Below, piece after piece: positions 49,834 to 59,800 of a stretch of 64,000 nucleotides of DNA (positions within the stretch are counted from its first letter, which is position 1; every line of letters begins with the position of its first letter). The DNA is taken from NCBI RefSeq assembly GCF_014647795.1, contig NZ_BMPW01000008.1, positions 124,001 to 188,000 on the forward strand. Direction: 5' to 3'. The DNA comes from Actinoplanes campanulatus (lineage in GTDB: Bacteria; Actinomycetota; Actinomycetes; Mycobacteriales; Micromonosporaceae). A program made the translations under genes and the position numbers. The notes under the pieces were generated by a model. The model did no database searches. It worked only from the letters and a program-made list of their open reading frames with translations, and was not told the origin of the DNA.

Positions 49834-50316
49834 TCAGTCGCGGCGTTCCAGGGCCCGGTCGCTGCAACTTTTCAAACCTTGCTCGGCCAGGAACTCCAGG
49901 AAGTCCGCGGCGACGAGTTCGTCGTCGTCGACGTCGTGGTAGTGGAACCAGACCTGCTCCTGGCAGCGCCCGGCGACCACCGGGAAACCCCAGTGGTCAC
50001 CGGTGCCGACCGGGGCGACGACGACGAAATCGCGGTCGGGGAACTCCTGGTCGTTCACGGTCCGGAGGTCGTCGTACCGTCCCGGCACGGGCACGATCGG
50101 GAACAGCTCGACGAAACCGAAAAGGCCCGCGCCGAACCGGGTCAGGAAGGCCTTGTACCTGTCCGGCAGGGTCACCGCCATCCCGCGTTCGACGGCCGCG
50201 ATCTCGGCCGCGGTGACGGTCAGGCCCTCGATGGGGTTGAACCCGTACCGGGCCTGCTGTTCGGCCGCCTCCCGGCAGAAGGGTTCCGCGAGCGCCTCGA
50301 ACTCCGTCAGTTCCAT
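49834..50316 (-). CDS. SMI1/KNR4 (SUKH) family protein
   Basis: 160 residues. Features of the SUKH fold: an N-terminal helix, then GLTVTAAEIAAVERGMAVTLPDRYKAFLTRFGAGLFGFVELFP (residues 30-72), the characteristic LP-x-YK-FL motif, and later strands DFVVVAPVGTGDHWGFPVV and QVWFHYHDVDDDEL. Bacterial SUKH proteins are commonly immunity proteins against polymorphic toxins; no toxin gene is adjacent, so it may be an orphan immunity gene or have another role. ATG 50316. Confidence 0.85.
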   Translation of the reverse strand: MELTEFEALAEPFCREAAEQQARYGFNPIEGLTVTAAEIAAVERGMAVTLPDRYKAFLTRFGAGLFGFVELFPIVPVPGRYDDLRTVNDQEFPDRDFVVVAPVGTGDHWGFPVVAGRCQEQVWFHYHDVDDDELVAADFLEFLAEQGLKSCSDRALERRD

Positions 50317-50388
50317 GCGCGGATCGTACGCATCCCGGGCGGTTCCGCGATCTTTCCAGATCGGGTGTCCGTGGGAGAGACTGCGGAC

Positions 50389-51312
50389 ATGGGTGAGGTG
50401 TATCCGATGCCGACAGTCGGTGACGTTTTCACCGACGTACGCGGCGACGGCCGGACGATGCGCGTCAGCTACCACGAGAACCGTCAGGTGGTCGTGGTCT
50501 CGTTGTGGGCGGACGCCGTGTGCCGCGGCTCGTTCCAGTTGGCCGCCGACGAAGTGGGCCGCCTCACCGCGCTGCTGGCACAGGTCGCTCCCGCGACTGC
50601 CGAGATCCCATCGCCATCGCCATCGCCGGAGCAGACCGGCGACGTCTCCATGCTGGCACTCCCGACGGCCCCCGACTCCGCGGGTCGCCTGAGCCTCTGC
50701 CCCGCGACGAGCGCGCGGGGACGGGTTCAGCGGCGGCCGGTGGAAAGGGCGACGAGGAACTGGCCGCCGCCCGGTTCGACGGTCGTGGTCACCGGGAGGC
50801 CGGGCACGAGGCGGGTGAAGCGGTCGGCCAGCCAGTCCGCCGCCTCCTGGGCGTCCTTGCGGCTCGGGCAGCGGGCCACCAGTTCCCGGCCGCCCTTGCG
50901 TTCCAGGCGCTCGGCGACGGTGAGCAGCGGGGCGGGCTCGATCACGTTGAGCCGGTCCGGCCAGGCGATGACGATCTTGACCGCGCCTTTGCGGGAGTTG
51001 CAGGCCCGGTGGGCGAGCCGCTCGGCCAGTTTGGCCTTCCGGTCAGCGGTCCGGGCGTCGACGCTGGGGCCCCGCGGATCGTTCACCGACATGCCGGCCT
51101 CGACCGGCTCGTCACACACCCAGCAGCGCCATCCGTCGCGCTTCGCCACTTCGTCAAGGGAGCTCATCGGTCCCGAACCTACCCGCCACCGGGGAGGCGG
51201 ACGGCCCCGGGGTCAGGTGGCCGCGCTGATCACCGGCCGCGAGCCGCCGGTGCATCCCAGCCGAAGTTGCCACTGTGCTGACCTGCGGAAAACGGCCATG
51301 ACGTACGCGTGA
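50389..51312 (+). CDS. Small unknown protein; natural 3' end unclear
   Basis: The first ~70 residues look like a real domain (MGEVYPMPTVGDVFTDVRGD, TMRVSYHENRQVVVVSLWAD, CRGSFQLAADEVGRLTALLA). Then comes a short repeat (ATCGCC)n coding PSPSPSPEQ, and after about residue 105 the coding character is lost. There is no in-frame stop until 51312, which would make the protein run antisense through the whole HNH gene. A frame change in the hexanucleotide repeat would give a stop at 50692 or other ends. Only 50389 to about 50705 is credible; ATG 50389 has GGAGAG about 10 nt upstream. Confidence 0.45.
   Translation: MGEVYPMPTVGDVFTDVRGDGRTMRVSYHENRQVVVVSLWADAVCRGSFQLAADEVGRLTALLAQVAPATAEIPSPSPSPEQTGDVSMLALPTAPDSAGRLSLCPATSARGRVQRRPVERATRNWPPPGSTVVVTGRPGTRRVKRSASQSAASWASLRLGQRATSSRPPLRSRRSATVSSGAGSITLSRSGQAMTILTAPLRELQARWASRSASLAFRSAVRASTLGPRGSFTDMPASTGSSHTQQRHPSRFATSSRELIGPEPTRHRGGGRPRGQVAALITGREPPVHPSRSCHCADLRKTAMTYA
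50727..51167 (-). CDS. HNH-type zinc-ribbon nuclease-like protein
   Basis: 146 residues. The N-terminus has the HNH/zinc pattern: DGWRCWVCDEPVEAG (CxxC), NDPRGPSVDARTADRKA and LAERLAHRACNSRKGAV, where His and the second Cys pair close the site. The C-terminal ~75 residues form an alpha/beta domain (GRELVARCPSRKDAQEAADWLADRF). It may cut DNA or be a regulatory relative; no partner gene is evident. ATG 51167 begins right at the conserved region. Confidence 0.75.
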   Translation of the reverse strand: MSSLDEVAKRDGWRCWVCDEPVEAGMSVNDPRGPSVDARTADRKAKLAERLAHRACNSRKGAVKIVIAWPDRLNVIEPAPLLTVAERLERKGGRELVARCPSRKDAQEAADWLADRFTRLVPGLPVTTTVEPGGGQFLVALSTGRR

Positions 51313-51502
51313 AGTCCGTACGCTGGTTCGGCTCTCGCGGATGTACCCGGCTCTGGTCGCGGTAATGGCGGTGTGGTCGGCGACGAACTGGAGGCGGGTC
51401 ACTGCGCGCGCTCGTTCTCCACAGCACTGCCGACGCGGATCACGGCATGTGAGAGTGTCTGAACGACCGAGCGATGTGCCCGATGATCTCCTGGAGCGTG
51501 GT
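51168..51502. other. Intergenic region, nothing recognised
   Basis: 335 bp between the HNH gene and the next plus-strand gene. Short frames on both strands lack coding character. Confidence 0.4.
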
Positions 51503-51838
51503 ATGAGCTTTTCCCTTCTATGGCGACATGGCGCATCGTCGGCTCACGACGAGATACCTGATGAAACGCTCTACAAACTACTGGCGGAATTGGACGAGGG
51601 AGAAGACGCCGAACACGGTGACGTCTGGCTATCGGAAGACGCCACAGGATGGGGAATCGGGGTCTTCGCCGGCGATCGTGGGCTGGTTGTCCTGGAGAAC
51701 ACCGAATCGGATGGCAGACCATTCCATCGAACCGGCGTGTCACGTCAGGAGGCCTTCGTCTTGTTCCGGCGTGCCGCAGATGGGCAGATGGCTGCGATCC
51801 GCGCGGAGCCATGGCGGCCGGGCTACGGGCCCGAATGA
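51503..51838 (+). CDS. Small acidic protein, immunity-like, unknown
   Basis: 111 residues, acidic, soluble: DEIPDETLYKLLAELDEGED, GDVWLSEDATGWGIGVFAGD, RGLVVLENTESDGRPFHRTG, VSRQEAFVLFRRAADGQ and a final RAEPWRPGYGPE. The beta-strand pairs followed by a single helix and the PW-PGYGP end recall Imm1-like small immunity proteins, but the resemblance is by eye. ATG 51503 has GGAG about 7 nt upstream; the frame upstream of it is not coding. Confidence 0.6.
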   Translation: MSFSLLWRHGASSAHDEIPDETLYKLLAELDEGEDAEHGDVWLSEDATGWGIGVFAGDRGLVVLENTESDGRPFHRTGVSRQEAFVLFRRAADGQMAAIRAEPWRPGYGPE

Positions 51839-52098
51839 ACGGTTGGCGATGCCGGTGACGCGGCGGAACCACAGGGCCGGCTCACAACGGTAGTCCTGGC
51901 CACGTGGCAAATGGCACCGGGGCCAGCACCAGCGGGCGCACCCCGTTGTGCGACTTCGGCTGTTTCACCCGAACCCAGCCGCCCGGATCCTCGACCACCA
52001 ACTGCCGACACACCGTCCCGGCAACAGCGCAATACGGTGCATGCGAAGAGCAATGACGTGGTCGCTTGTGCCAATGGAACGCCACTAACGTGCTGTTC

Positions 52099-52530
52099 AT
52101 GAAGGGTTCTTACGATGCCGAGGCGCAGTCGCCGGCTGATCCCGAGCGGATTTGGGCGTTGCTCGTCGATGCGAGCAGTTGGCCGAAGTGGGGCACCGTG
52201 GATGAACTCATGCCCGAGAGGTCCTCGAACGTCTCCGACGACGGACAGGACGGAGTAGGTGCCGTGCGGGCGTTTCGCACCGGCCGGGTCGTCACCAGCG
52301 AGCGGATCGTGGAGTTGGAACCGTGCCGGCTTTTCGCGTACGTGGACGCCGATAACCCGTACCTACGCGATTATCGGGCGGAGATTCGGCTCAGTCCGGC
52401 CGCGGCCGGCGGCACGTCGATCCGCTGGCGCGGGACGTACGAAGTGGCCTTCGGGGTGCACCTGTTCATGCGGCCGCTGATGAACCGGACGATGCGCCGG
52501 ATGGTGGAGGGGCTCGCCCGGGCTGCGTAG
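52099..52530 (+). CDS. SRPBCC family protein
   Basis: 143 residues, one START/polyketide-cyclase-like domain: helix-grip start YDAEAQSPADPERIWALLVDASSWPKWGTVDEL, then strands GAVRAFRTGRVVTSERIVELEP and FAYVDADNPYLRDYRAEIRL, and the long C-terminal helix LMNRTMRRMVEGLARAA. It probably binds a hydrophobic ligand. ATG 52099 follows TAACGT by 7 nt (leaderless). The AraC gene starts 10 bp after its stop, so the two are cotranscribed. Confidence 0.85.
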   Translation: MKGSYDAEAQSPADPERIWALLVDASSWPKWGTVDELMPERSSNVSDDGQDGVGAVRAFRTGRVVTSERIVELEPCRLFAYVDADNPYLRDYRAEIRLSPAAAGGTSIRWRGTYEVAFGVHLFMRPLMNRTMRRMVEGLARAA

Positions 52531-52539
52531 GCTTGCCGA

Positions 52540-53415
52540 GTGCATCATCGGGAGCGTTTCGACCAGGGCGGCTACGCTGGCTTCGACACGGAGCGGCACG
52601 TCGCCCGGCGGCTGTCGAGCTGGGATGAGGCAGGCTGGCGATCGCTGTTGGTGCAACGCTTCGACCACCGGCCCGCCACCGATGTGATCAATCTGCCCGC
52701 GTCGTCCGATCACCATTTCTGGGCGATCACGCGCGGCGCTGGAACGATGCAGGTGCGCTCCGCCGACGGCTGGCGGAAGTATGCGATCGTCCCGGGCCTG
52801 TTGGGCCGGGCCACCCCAGGGGTTCCCACCGAGGTTCGCTACACCACGTCCGCCGCGATGAGCAGTGTGCACGTGCACGTGCCCGCCGACATCGTCGACC
52901 GAGTCAGCGCCCAGACCAAGCCGGGCCGGCAGGAGCGCCCCGGTGACGCGTTACTCGCGCCCCTGCTGAACTCGCTCGCGGCCGCCGCCGGGCAGCGGGC
53001 CGACCCGATGTACGGCGATATCGCCGCCGAGTTCCTCGCCGCGCACCTCGTTACTCACTACGGCAGGCGGCGGCTGGACGCACCGTCGGGCCGTGAGGAT
53101 GCGCGCGTACGCAATGCGGTTGCCCTGATGCGGGACCGCCTCGGCGACCCGCTGACCCTCGCTGACCTGGCCGCGGCGGCCAATCTCAGTCCGTACCACT
53201 TCCTGCGCGTCTTCAAGCGGGCCACGGGGGAAACGCCAGGTCGTCATCTCACCCGATTGCGCGTGCGCGAAGCCACCCGGCTCCTTGATGCCGGCGGTAC
53301 GGTCACCGCAGTCGCCGCGCAGTGCGGCTTCTCCAGCCCTTCCCACCTGTCCACGGCTTTCCTCCGCGAGTTCGGCGTTCGCCCGTCGCAGTACCGACTC
53401 CGCTCCCAAAGCTGA
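52540..53415 (+). CDS. AraC family transcriptional regulator
   Basis: 291 residues from GTG 52540. An N-terminal cupin-like sensing domain is followed by the double helix-turn-helix (DPLTLADLAAAANLSPYHFLRVFKRATGETPGRHL and TRLLDAGGTVTAVAAQCGFSSPSHLSTAFLREFGVRPSQYR, residues 200-286). The pattern is complete and typical. It is in a two-gene unit with the SRPBCC gene and may regulate it; the effector is unknown. Confidence 0.9.
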   Translation: MHHRERFDQGGYAGFDTERHVARRLSSWDEAGWRSLLVQRFDHRPATDVINLPASSDHHFWAITRGAGTMQVRSADGWRKYAIVPGLLGRATPGVPTEVRYTTSAAMSSVHVHVPADIVDRVSAQTKPGRQERPGDALLAPLLNSLAAAAGQRADPMYGDIAAEFLAAHLVTHYGRRRLDAPSGREDARVRNAVALMRDRLGDPLTLADLAAAANLSPYHFLRVFKRATGETPGRHLTRLRVREATRLLDAGGTVTAVAAQCGFSSPSHLSTAFLREFGVRPSQYRLRSQS

Positions 53416-53666
53416 GTGGTAACGCCCGAGGCGCCCCGGGCCACGCCCACTTCGCGACTTGCGGATCTTCTCTTCGGCGTCCGACAGGTGCTCAGCCACT
53501 TCCTCAGCGGTGACGGCCGGCGCGGCCCAGTCGCCACCGCACACGGCTCAGCCTGCTCACCGAACGGGAACGGCGCGGTCCATTGGCCCTGAGCACGGCC
53601 TTGACATGATCACCGGCATTGCCGACGGCGAGCGGCCGGAGTCGAGTCGATCAGCCGGTACGTGAC

Positions 53667-54026
53667 TCAGGTGTCGGACGCTAGCGCGATGCCGAAGTTC
53701 TGGCCCTTCTTTCGGACGATCCAGGTCCCGGACACGACGCCGCGACGCACGGTCACCAGGGGCAACATGGTCGTGAGGTCCGAAATGAACATTGGGTAGT
53801 GATGGCCCTCGGCGTCGCGCCAGACCAGATACTTCGCGGATCGCCCAGACCGCATCGAGTCAAGGGTCAGCGTCGCGGCGAAGGCGACATTGGGTCGCAT
53901 GCTGTACGTCACCCAGTACGCGTCGTCGTCCAGGTAGGAGCAGCCATGCGCCCCCTCGACGTAGAACAGAAGATTCCCGCGTTCGTCGTGCGGTACCTCG
54001 GTGACGGAAGTCTTCCGCGTTCCCAA
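53667..54026 (-). CDS. Unknown small protein
   Basis: About 119 residues, mostly beta: GNLLFYVEGAHGCSYLDDDA, YWVTYSMRPNVAFAATLTLD, SAKYLVWRDAEGHHYPMFIS, VSGTWIVRKKGQNFGIALAS. It has a phage- or plasmid-protein feel but no family is recognised. TTG 54026 is chosen because GGGAGG lies 5 nt upstream; an in-frame GTG at 54044 has no such site. It stands alone in an accessory stretch. Confidence 0.5.
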   Translation of the reverse strand: MGTRKTSVTEVPHDERGNLLFYVEGAHGCSYLDDDAYWVTYSMRPNVAFAATLTLDSMRSGRSAKYLVWRDAEGHHYPMFISDLTTMLPLVTVRRGVVSGTWIVRKKGQNFGIALASDT

Positions 54027-54454
54027 TGTTGCCTCCCAACGCACCGGTCCTTATGCATCAAGATCATCCTCCCGTATCGGCAGCTGCGCCAGGTCAGCCC
54101 AATCTCGACCTTGGTCGCGATCGCGCCCCCTCGACGCCGTCAGGCGTCGCGTACTCTTCCCGGACGTATCGCTCACCGGCCCAACCTGGCCGATCGGTAG
54201 CCTGCCCGGCGCACATCGCTGGGCCCTCTCGCAGTCGGGCTCTGTGCCTCGTCGCGTCGGATAGCGAGCGACTCGCGGCATACAGGCACATTGCCGTTGC
54301 CCGTCACGGCTGACGGGAGACATCGGGCTCGGCGAATTGCCCAGGTGAACACTTGTTCGCTCGCCGGAGCAGCCGGAGCAGCAGCTCGTGGACTGCCGTT
54401 GCCGCCCTGGAAATGAGGTTCCGTCACGGGTGTGTGGATCCTATGGTGACCGCC
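54027..54454. other. Intergenic region with a promoter for the TPR gene
   Basis: About 430 bp with no credible gene. At its right end TTCCGT (54419-54424) and TATGGT (54442-54447), 17 bp apart, form a promoter 7 nt before the ATG of the TPR protein gene. Confidence 0.45.
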
Positions 54455-55318
54455 ATGAGCGATGGTCCTCGAGATCCCTACGACCGCGCCGATTGGCTGG
54501 CCGACAGCGGACGGGTGGACGAGGCTGTCGCGTTGCGGCGGGAGTCTGCCGACGACGGTGATTGGGAAGACCAGGAATCGCTTGCAGAGTTCCTGGCCCG
54601 GTGGGGACGAGTCGATGAAGCTCATGGTGCGTGGCGGACGGCTGTGACGGCCGGCCACCCGGCACCGCATTGCGCTCTGGCTGGGCTGTACGACGCGGCG
54701 GGGCGCACCGACGACGCGATCGCCGCCTGCACATCGGCCGTTGCGGCGGACGAACCATGGGCTTGGTCACGGCTGGCGGACCTGCTGAAGGACGCTGATC
54801 GTGCGGACGATGCGGAGGCCGTGTACCGCGCGGCGATCGCTGCCGGCCACACCGCGGCGGGCAGCGAGCTCGGCAGATTCCTGTCCGACCGAGGCCGTCA
54901 TGAGGAGGCTGTAGCCGCCTACCGGATCGCCATCGACGCTGAGGGCGTCGCTCCGTGGCCGCTCGGGGAGCTGCTGGAAAAGCTGGGTCGCACGGACGAG
55001 GCCATCGAGGTCTACGCGCGGGCCCTCGCCGGCGGACTCGGCCACCTTCGTCCCCGGCTGGCGCGCGCACTGGAACGATCAGGCCGCATCGACGAGGCCC
55101 TGGCCGTCATCCGCGACGCGATCGCCAACCGGGACCTGGACGCCTACAAGGGGTTGGGATACCTCCTGGCGAAGCACGACCGCGACGAAGAGCTGACCGC
55201 CGAGGCGACCCGGCTCCGCGACGACGGCGACCTGGGCGCACTGATGTCGCTGCTGACAGGAGCAGGCAACGGCAACCGGGTTACCGAGGGACGGCCTTCG
55301 ACAGGATCTCCGCCCTGA
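54455..55318 (+). CDS. Tetratricopeptide-repeat protein
   Basis: 287 residues, a solenoid of seven or eight TPR-like units of ~34 residues with a recurring R-DEA/DDA core (GRVDEAVALRRESA, GRVDEAHGAWRTAV, GRTDDAIAACTSAV, DRADDAEAVYRAAI, GRHEEAVAAYRIAI, GRTDEAIEVYARAL, GRIDEALAVIRDAI). There is no membrane segment or second domain. ATG 54455 is leaderless, 7 nt after TATGGT; an earlier in-frame ATG at 54443 overlaps the -10 box and is unlikely. It probably mediates protein-protein contacts; the partner is unknown. Confidence 0.8.
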   Translation: MSDGPRDPYDRADWLADSGRVDEAVALRRESADDGDWEDQESLAEFLARWGRVDEAHGAWRTAVTAGHPAPHCALAGLYDAAGRTDDAIAACTSAVAADEPWAWSRLADLLKDADRADDAEAVYRAAIAAGHTAAGSELGRFLSDRGRHEEAVAAYRIAIDAEGVAPWPLGELLEKLGRTDEAIEVYARALAGGLGHLRPRLARALERSGRIDEALAVIRDAIANRDLDAYKGLGYLLAKHDRDEELTAEATRLRDDGDLGALMSLLTGAGNGNRVTEGRPSTGSPP

Positions 55319-55407
55319 GCCGCCGCGTGGAGCGCGAGAACACCGACAACAGGAGGCGGCGCCCGGTCGGCGGGTTCGTGCGTGGACAACCCGTTCGCTG
55401 GTGAATT

Positions 55408-55795
55408 TCAGTCGAGCGAGGTGGAGCGGACGTCGGCGGACAGGTCGCTGCCGCGGACCGTGCCGGCGCGGATGAAGACCTGGCCGGCCTTGACGTCGTT
55501 GCCGGAGAAGGCGGGCAGCCAGATGTTCAGGGGTAGCCAGGTGGGGTGGGTAGACGACCTTGGTGGTGGCGAGGAACGCGTCGAGGGTCCGCTGCCGCCG
55601 GGACGACCAGGGGTAGCCGAATCCGGCCCGGATCGGCTCCGGCAGCAGCCCGATGGTGACCAGGCGGTTGAGCGGCTTCGCGGGGCGCAGCACGGCCGGG
55701 ATGTTTCTTCGGTCTCATGAGCGCGGCCGCGATCTCCCGGGCCTGGTCGCTGACCTGGAGCGTGGTGACGGTGCGGTGCAGACCTGGAGGTGTAT
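55408..55795 (-). pseudogene. DUF2236 (MpaB-like oxygenase) remnant with frameshifts
   Basis: Joining three frames gives the C-terminal part of a DUF2236/MpaB-family protein: LHRTVTTLQVSDQAREIAAA (about 55710-55770), then NIPAVLRPAKPLNRLVTIGL and LPEPIRAGFGYPWSSRRQRT (55570-55690), then PTWLPLNIWLPAFSGNDV at the end. At least two frame changes and the loss of the N-terminal half make it non-functional. It lies between the TPR gene and the nitronate monooxygenase-like gene. Confidence 0.65.
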
Positions 55796-55868
55796 ACCAT
55801 GATTGACTTGCTGTGAAGAGTGCCGAGCTTATGGTGCGATTATTCGTCTACAGCAACAGCCAGGTCGG

Positions 55869-56870
55869 TTAACTTAGCGACTGGATGATGTCCGCGGCCG
55901 GCGCCGGGCGGGCCGCCGGGAAGCAGGTGCCGGCCCACAGGTTGAGCGCCCCGGCGTCGCCCTGCTCGGCGGCCGCCGCCCGGATCGGCGCGGTCAGATG
56001 GTGTACGGCCGGATAGCCCACCGGAGCGACCGCCGAGTACTCGTCGGTGAACCGGTTGCGCAGCGCCCGCGCCGGCTGGCCGGTGAACGCCCGGGTCACC
56101 ACGGTCTCGTGGGCGCCCGCGGAGAGCATGGCGGCACGCTGCGCCGGCCGGGTGCCGGCCTCCTCGGCCAGCAGGAACACGGTGCCCGCCTGGACCGCGG
56201 CCGCGCCCGCCGACAACAGCCGGCGCACATCCGGCGCGGATCCGGTGCCACCGGCCACGATCACCGGCACATCCGTCACCGACCGGATCGCGGCCAGGAT
56301 CTCCGGGGCCGTCGTGGCGCCCCGGTAGGTGGCCGGTGTGGTCGTGGAGGCGTGGCCGCCCGCCGTACCGGCCTGGGCGATCAGCAGGTCGGGGGCCACG
56401 GCCAGGGCCGGCGCGGCTTCCGCCGCGGACGTCACGGTCACCGCGACGAGGCTTCCGGCGGCCTGCAACGCGGCCACCACATTCCGATCCGGTACGCCGA
56501 ACGTGAAGCTGACCAGTGGTGGCGCGTACGCGGTGGCGAGGTCCACCTTGGCGTCGAAGTGGTCGTCGTCGCGCAGGCGCAGCGGGGGCAGGTCCACCCC
56601 GTACCGGTCGGCCTCGGCCTGGAGCAGGCGACGGTAGCGCTCCAGGGCGGCGACGTCGGACGGCGGGCGCGACGGGACGAAGATGTTCAGCCCGTACCCG
56701 ATCCCCGCGGACCGCACCGCGCGCAGCTCGTCCTCCACCGCCTCCGGGGTCTTGTACCCGGCGGCCAGCAGACCGAGGGCGCCGGCTCGCCCGGCGGCGA
56801 TCACCAGAGCGGGAGTGGACGGGCCGCCGGCCATCGGGGCGACCAGCAGGGACGGGATCGGAGCACGCAT
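55869..56870 (-). CDS. Nitronate monooxygenase-like flavoprotein
   Basis: 333 residues, FMN TIM barrel of the NMO/2-nitropropane dioxygenase family. Seen: LLVAPMAGGPSTPALVIAAGRAGALGLLAAGY at the N-terminus, LVSFTFGVPDRNVVAALQAAG, LLIAQAGTAGGHASTTT (flavin phosphate/catalytic His region), DVPVIVAGGTGSAPDVRRLLSAGAAAVQAGTVFLLAEE and ALRNRFTDEY. It probably detoxifies alkyl nitronates or acts as a related oxidoreductase. ATG 56870 follows TAGGGT by 6 nt (leaderless). It is unrelated by context to the NTPase gene upstream. Confidence 0.88.
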   Translation of the reverse strand: MRAPIPSLLVAPMAGGPSTPALVIAAGRAGALGLLAAGYKTPEAVEDELRAVRSAGIGYGLNIFVPSRPPSDVAALERYRRLLQAEADRYGVDLPPLRLRDDDHFDAKVDLATAYAPPLVSFTFGVPDRNVVAALQAAGSLVAVTVTSAAEAAPALAVAPDLLIAQAGTAGGHASTTTPATYRGATTAPEILAAIRSVTDVPVIVAGGTGSAPDVRRLLSAGAAAVQAGTVFLLAEEAGTRPAQRAAMLSAGAHETVVTRAFTGQPARALRNRFTDEYSAVAPVGYPAVHHLTAPIRAAAAEQGDAGALNLWAGTCFPAARPAPAADIIQSLS

Positions 56871-56892
56871 CCGCCGACCCTATTACGCCTGC

Positions 56893-59800
56893 TCAATACC
56901 AGGTGAACGCCTGCCGGAAGGCGTCCGCCGCGGCATCGTCGGCACTCACCGCGAACGTGGTCATCGCACCCCGGTAGCCGGGACGCGGTGGCGTCACGGT
57001 GTACGGATCGCCGGAGCCCGGCTCGTCCTGCAGCTCGATCAGGATGGTCTCCACCGGTGGACCGTCCCGGTTCACCAGTTCGTCGGTGACCGCCGCCGCG
57101 GTGTACGGACGGTCCCCGACGCCGTCGGACACCACGACGAGGTTTACGTGCCGGTTCCGGGGCATCGTCTCCCGGATCCAGCGGTGCACCCCGGCGACCG
57201 CCGTCCCTGCCGGCGAGTCACCGCCCGGCGCGATCCGGTCGATCGTGGCGCCGACCAGCGGATACACGTCGCGCGCCGGTTCGGTGGCGACGAGCTGCCG
57301 GTAGCCGGGATCGGGTGGGCGCCGCCCGCCGGAGAAGGACCACAGACCGAGACGGTCACCCGTACCGAGCGCCGCCATCCCGGGACGTGCGGTCCGCCGG
57401 ACGCGGTCCATCCGGCCCCTCATCGATCCCGACGCGTCCACCACCAGGACGGCGGTCACCGGCGGTCGCACCAGGGGCCACTGGGCGGCCACCGCCACCA
57501 GGACCATGTCCCGGATGTCCGGCAGGAGCCGGTCCGGATTCGGATTGGCGAGCACGGGTCGCAGGAAGTCGTAGAACGCGCTCGCGAGATCCTCCCGGTC
57601 GGCCCCCACCGAGGCGAGCGTGATGAACGGCAGGTCGGCCTCGATGCCGTTGGACACGAGCGCGGTCGTGTGCCAGCGCCGGGCCGGGAGCCAGCCGCAC
57701 CACCCCGTGTTGACGTCCCGGACCAGCCGGGGTTCGGTGATGACCACGGTGACGCCGTCGTCCCACTCCCGCTCGCACAGCGTCGCGGGCCCGTGCTGCT
57801 CGACATCGGCCACGTTCGCGAGCACGTCCGCGACCCGGGTCCAGTTCGCGGCATCCCCGGAGTCGCGTACGGACAGCTCCTGCTTCCCGGCGACCCCGGC
57901 GGCCAGGCCGGTCAGCGCGGAGAGCCCGGCCGCCGAGCGTCCCGGGTCCGGCAGGATCACCCGCAGCGGTCCGAGCCGTCCACCGGTGTCACGTCGCCAG
58001 CGGCCCGGATCGCTCAGATAGCCGGCGATCTCCGGCCAGCCGGCCCCGTCCAGATGGGGCTTCGCCCGCTCGGGGAACGCCAGGACCAGCCCGCCCTCGC
58101 CCAGGAGCGGGTACCTGATCGTGACCCCGGGCGGAGCGGCCCGGATGGCGGCATACGACTCGGGGATCCACACGTCCGCGCCGTCCGGAGGCGGGGCCAG
58201 CGGATCCGGGCCCGCGTCGAGCACCTGGATCCGGTCGCACACCGCGTTCTCCAGCCGGTTGAACCGATTCGCGGCGTCGGTAACCGTGTCGACGGCGGAC
58301 TCGGCCACGGCCACCCGGAGAGACAACCGGCACGCGGCGTCCGCGACCTTCGCCGCGACCGTCCGCGCCGCCGCGGGGACGACCGTCGTGCCGGTCACCA
58401 GCAGCAGCACGACGCCGGCGAGAGCGGTCGCGGTCGTGCTGCTCCGGCGTACCCCTGAGGGTTTCGGCGTGGCAGACGCCGGCGGCGGATCGCCGGCCAG
58501 ATGGGACCGCAGCCTCTCGTGCCGGAATCGGTAGGCCGGGCCGTCCTGGCGCAGCACCTGGCGGCGGTGCGCGTCCTCGAGGAAGCGGGTCAGCCGCCAG
58601 GGCAGGCGGCCGCGCGCGGCCAGCCAGGCACGGGCCACCGTGTAGGCGATCCACGGGGCGCCGGAGCCGAAGACGGCCAGCACCATCACCGGCGCGGCCG
58701 CCACCGCGGCAGCCACCGCAGCGGTCGCGGCCACACTGCCGTCACCGAGACCGGGCAGGCCGTCGCCGAAGAGGCCGACCGCGGCGGCGGTCACGGCGCC
58801 CACCGCGAGGCCCGCGCCGAGCGTCGTGATCAGCAGCGTTTCCCGTTCGCTGCGCAGCGAGGAACGGAACGTGGCGGCAACCGCCTGATCCGGATCGGTC
58901 ACGTCGGGGACGCTCAGCCAGCGGCCCACCCCGATCGGCACGCCGATCGCGAGGGCGCCGCCCACACCGGTCACCAGGGTCCCGGCCAGTGCCGACGGCA
59001 CAAGCGGGAGCACCCCCTGCGCCGGGTCCCAGCGTTCGACGGCGTTCAGGACGGCGATCACCGCGGCCGCCGGGAGGCTGAACGCGGACGCGGTCACGCA
59101 GCCGTGCGCGATCCGGCGCGGCAGCGTGGCGGCCCGGCGGCCGAAGCGGTACGGGACGATCCGGCGGCCCGCCGCCAGACCGTTGCTGATGATCCCGAAC
59201 ATGGTGCCGCCGACCACGCCGAGCAGGGCCAGCGGACCGAGCAGCCCGGCCCCGCTCCCGCCGATGGCGGCCAGCGCGGCCGTCCCGCCGATGGCGAAGA
59301 CCGTGCCTGCGGCCAGGCCGTCGCGCAGCGCCGCGGCCAGAACCCCGAGTCCGCCGGACGGCTCGCCACCACGGGCGGTACGGGCGGTGCGCAGCCCGGC
59401 CAGGACGCCCAGGGCCAGGCCGGTGACCGTGGCGTACCCGATGGCCGGCCCGAACCGGTAGCCGCTCAGGGCCGCGATCCCGGCGCCCGCGGCCGCGCCC
59501 AGCCCGGCCAGCAGTGCCGCGATGACCCCGGTGAGGACCGCCGAGCGTACCAGGGAGGCCAGCGTCCACCAGCGCAACTGCGGTCCGGCGGCGAGCAGGG
59601 CGAGCCGGCGGCGATCCCGCTCCGCCGGGTACGCGGCACGCAGGAACTCACCGAGCAGATGGGTGTCCACGATGTCACCGGGCATCCGCAGCAGCTCCGC
59701 CGGGTCGGTGGCCGGCGCCCGGTACACCGCCCGGGCCAGGGAGATCATCAGCGGATTGGTGAGAGTGGTGGCCAGGTCGCCGCCGGGGTCGTCGCGCAGC

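Noticed and set aside
53450-53544. Minus-strand protein-like start (AVTAEEVAEHLSDAEEKI) overlapping the end of the AraC gene
   Set aside because: About 30 residues look coding, but the frame then becomes antisense to AraC; too short to call even as a remnant.
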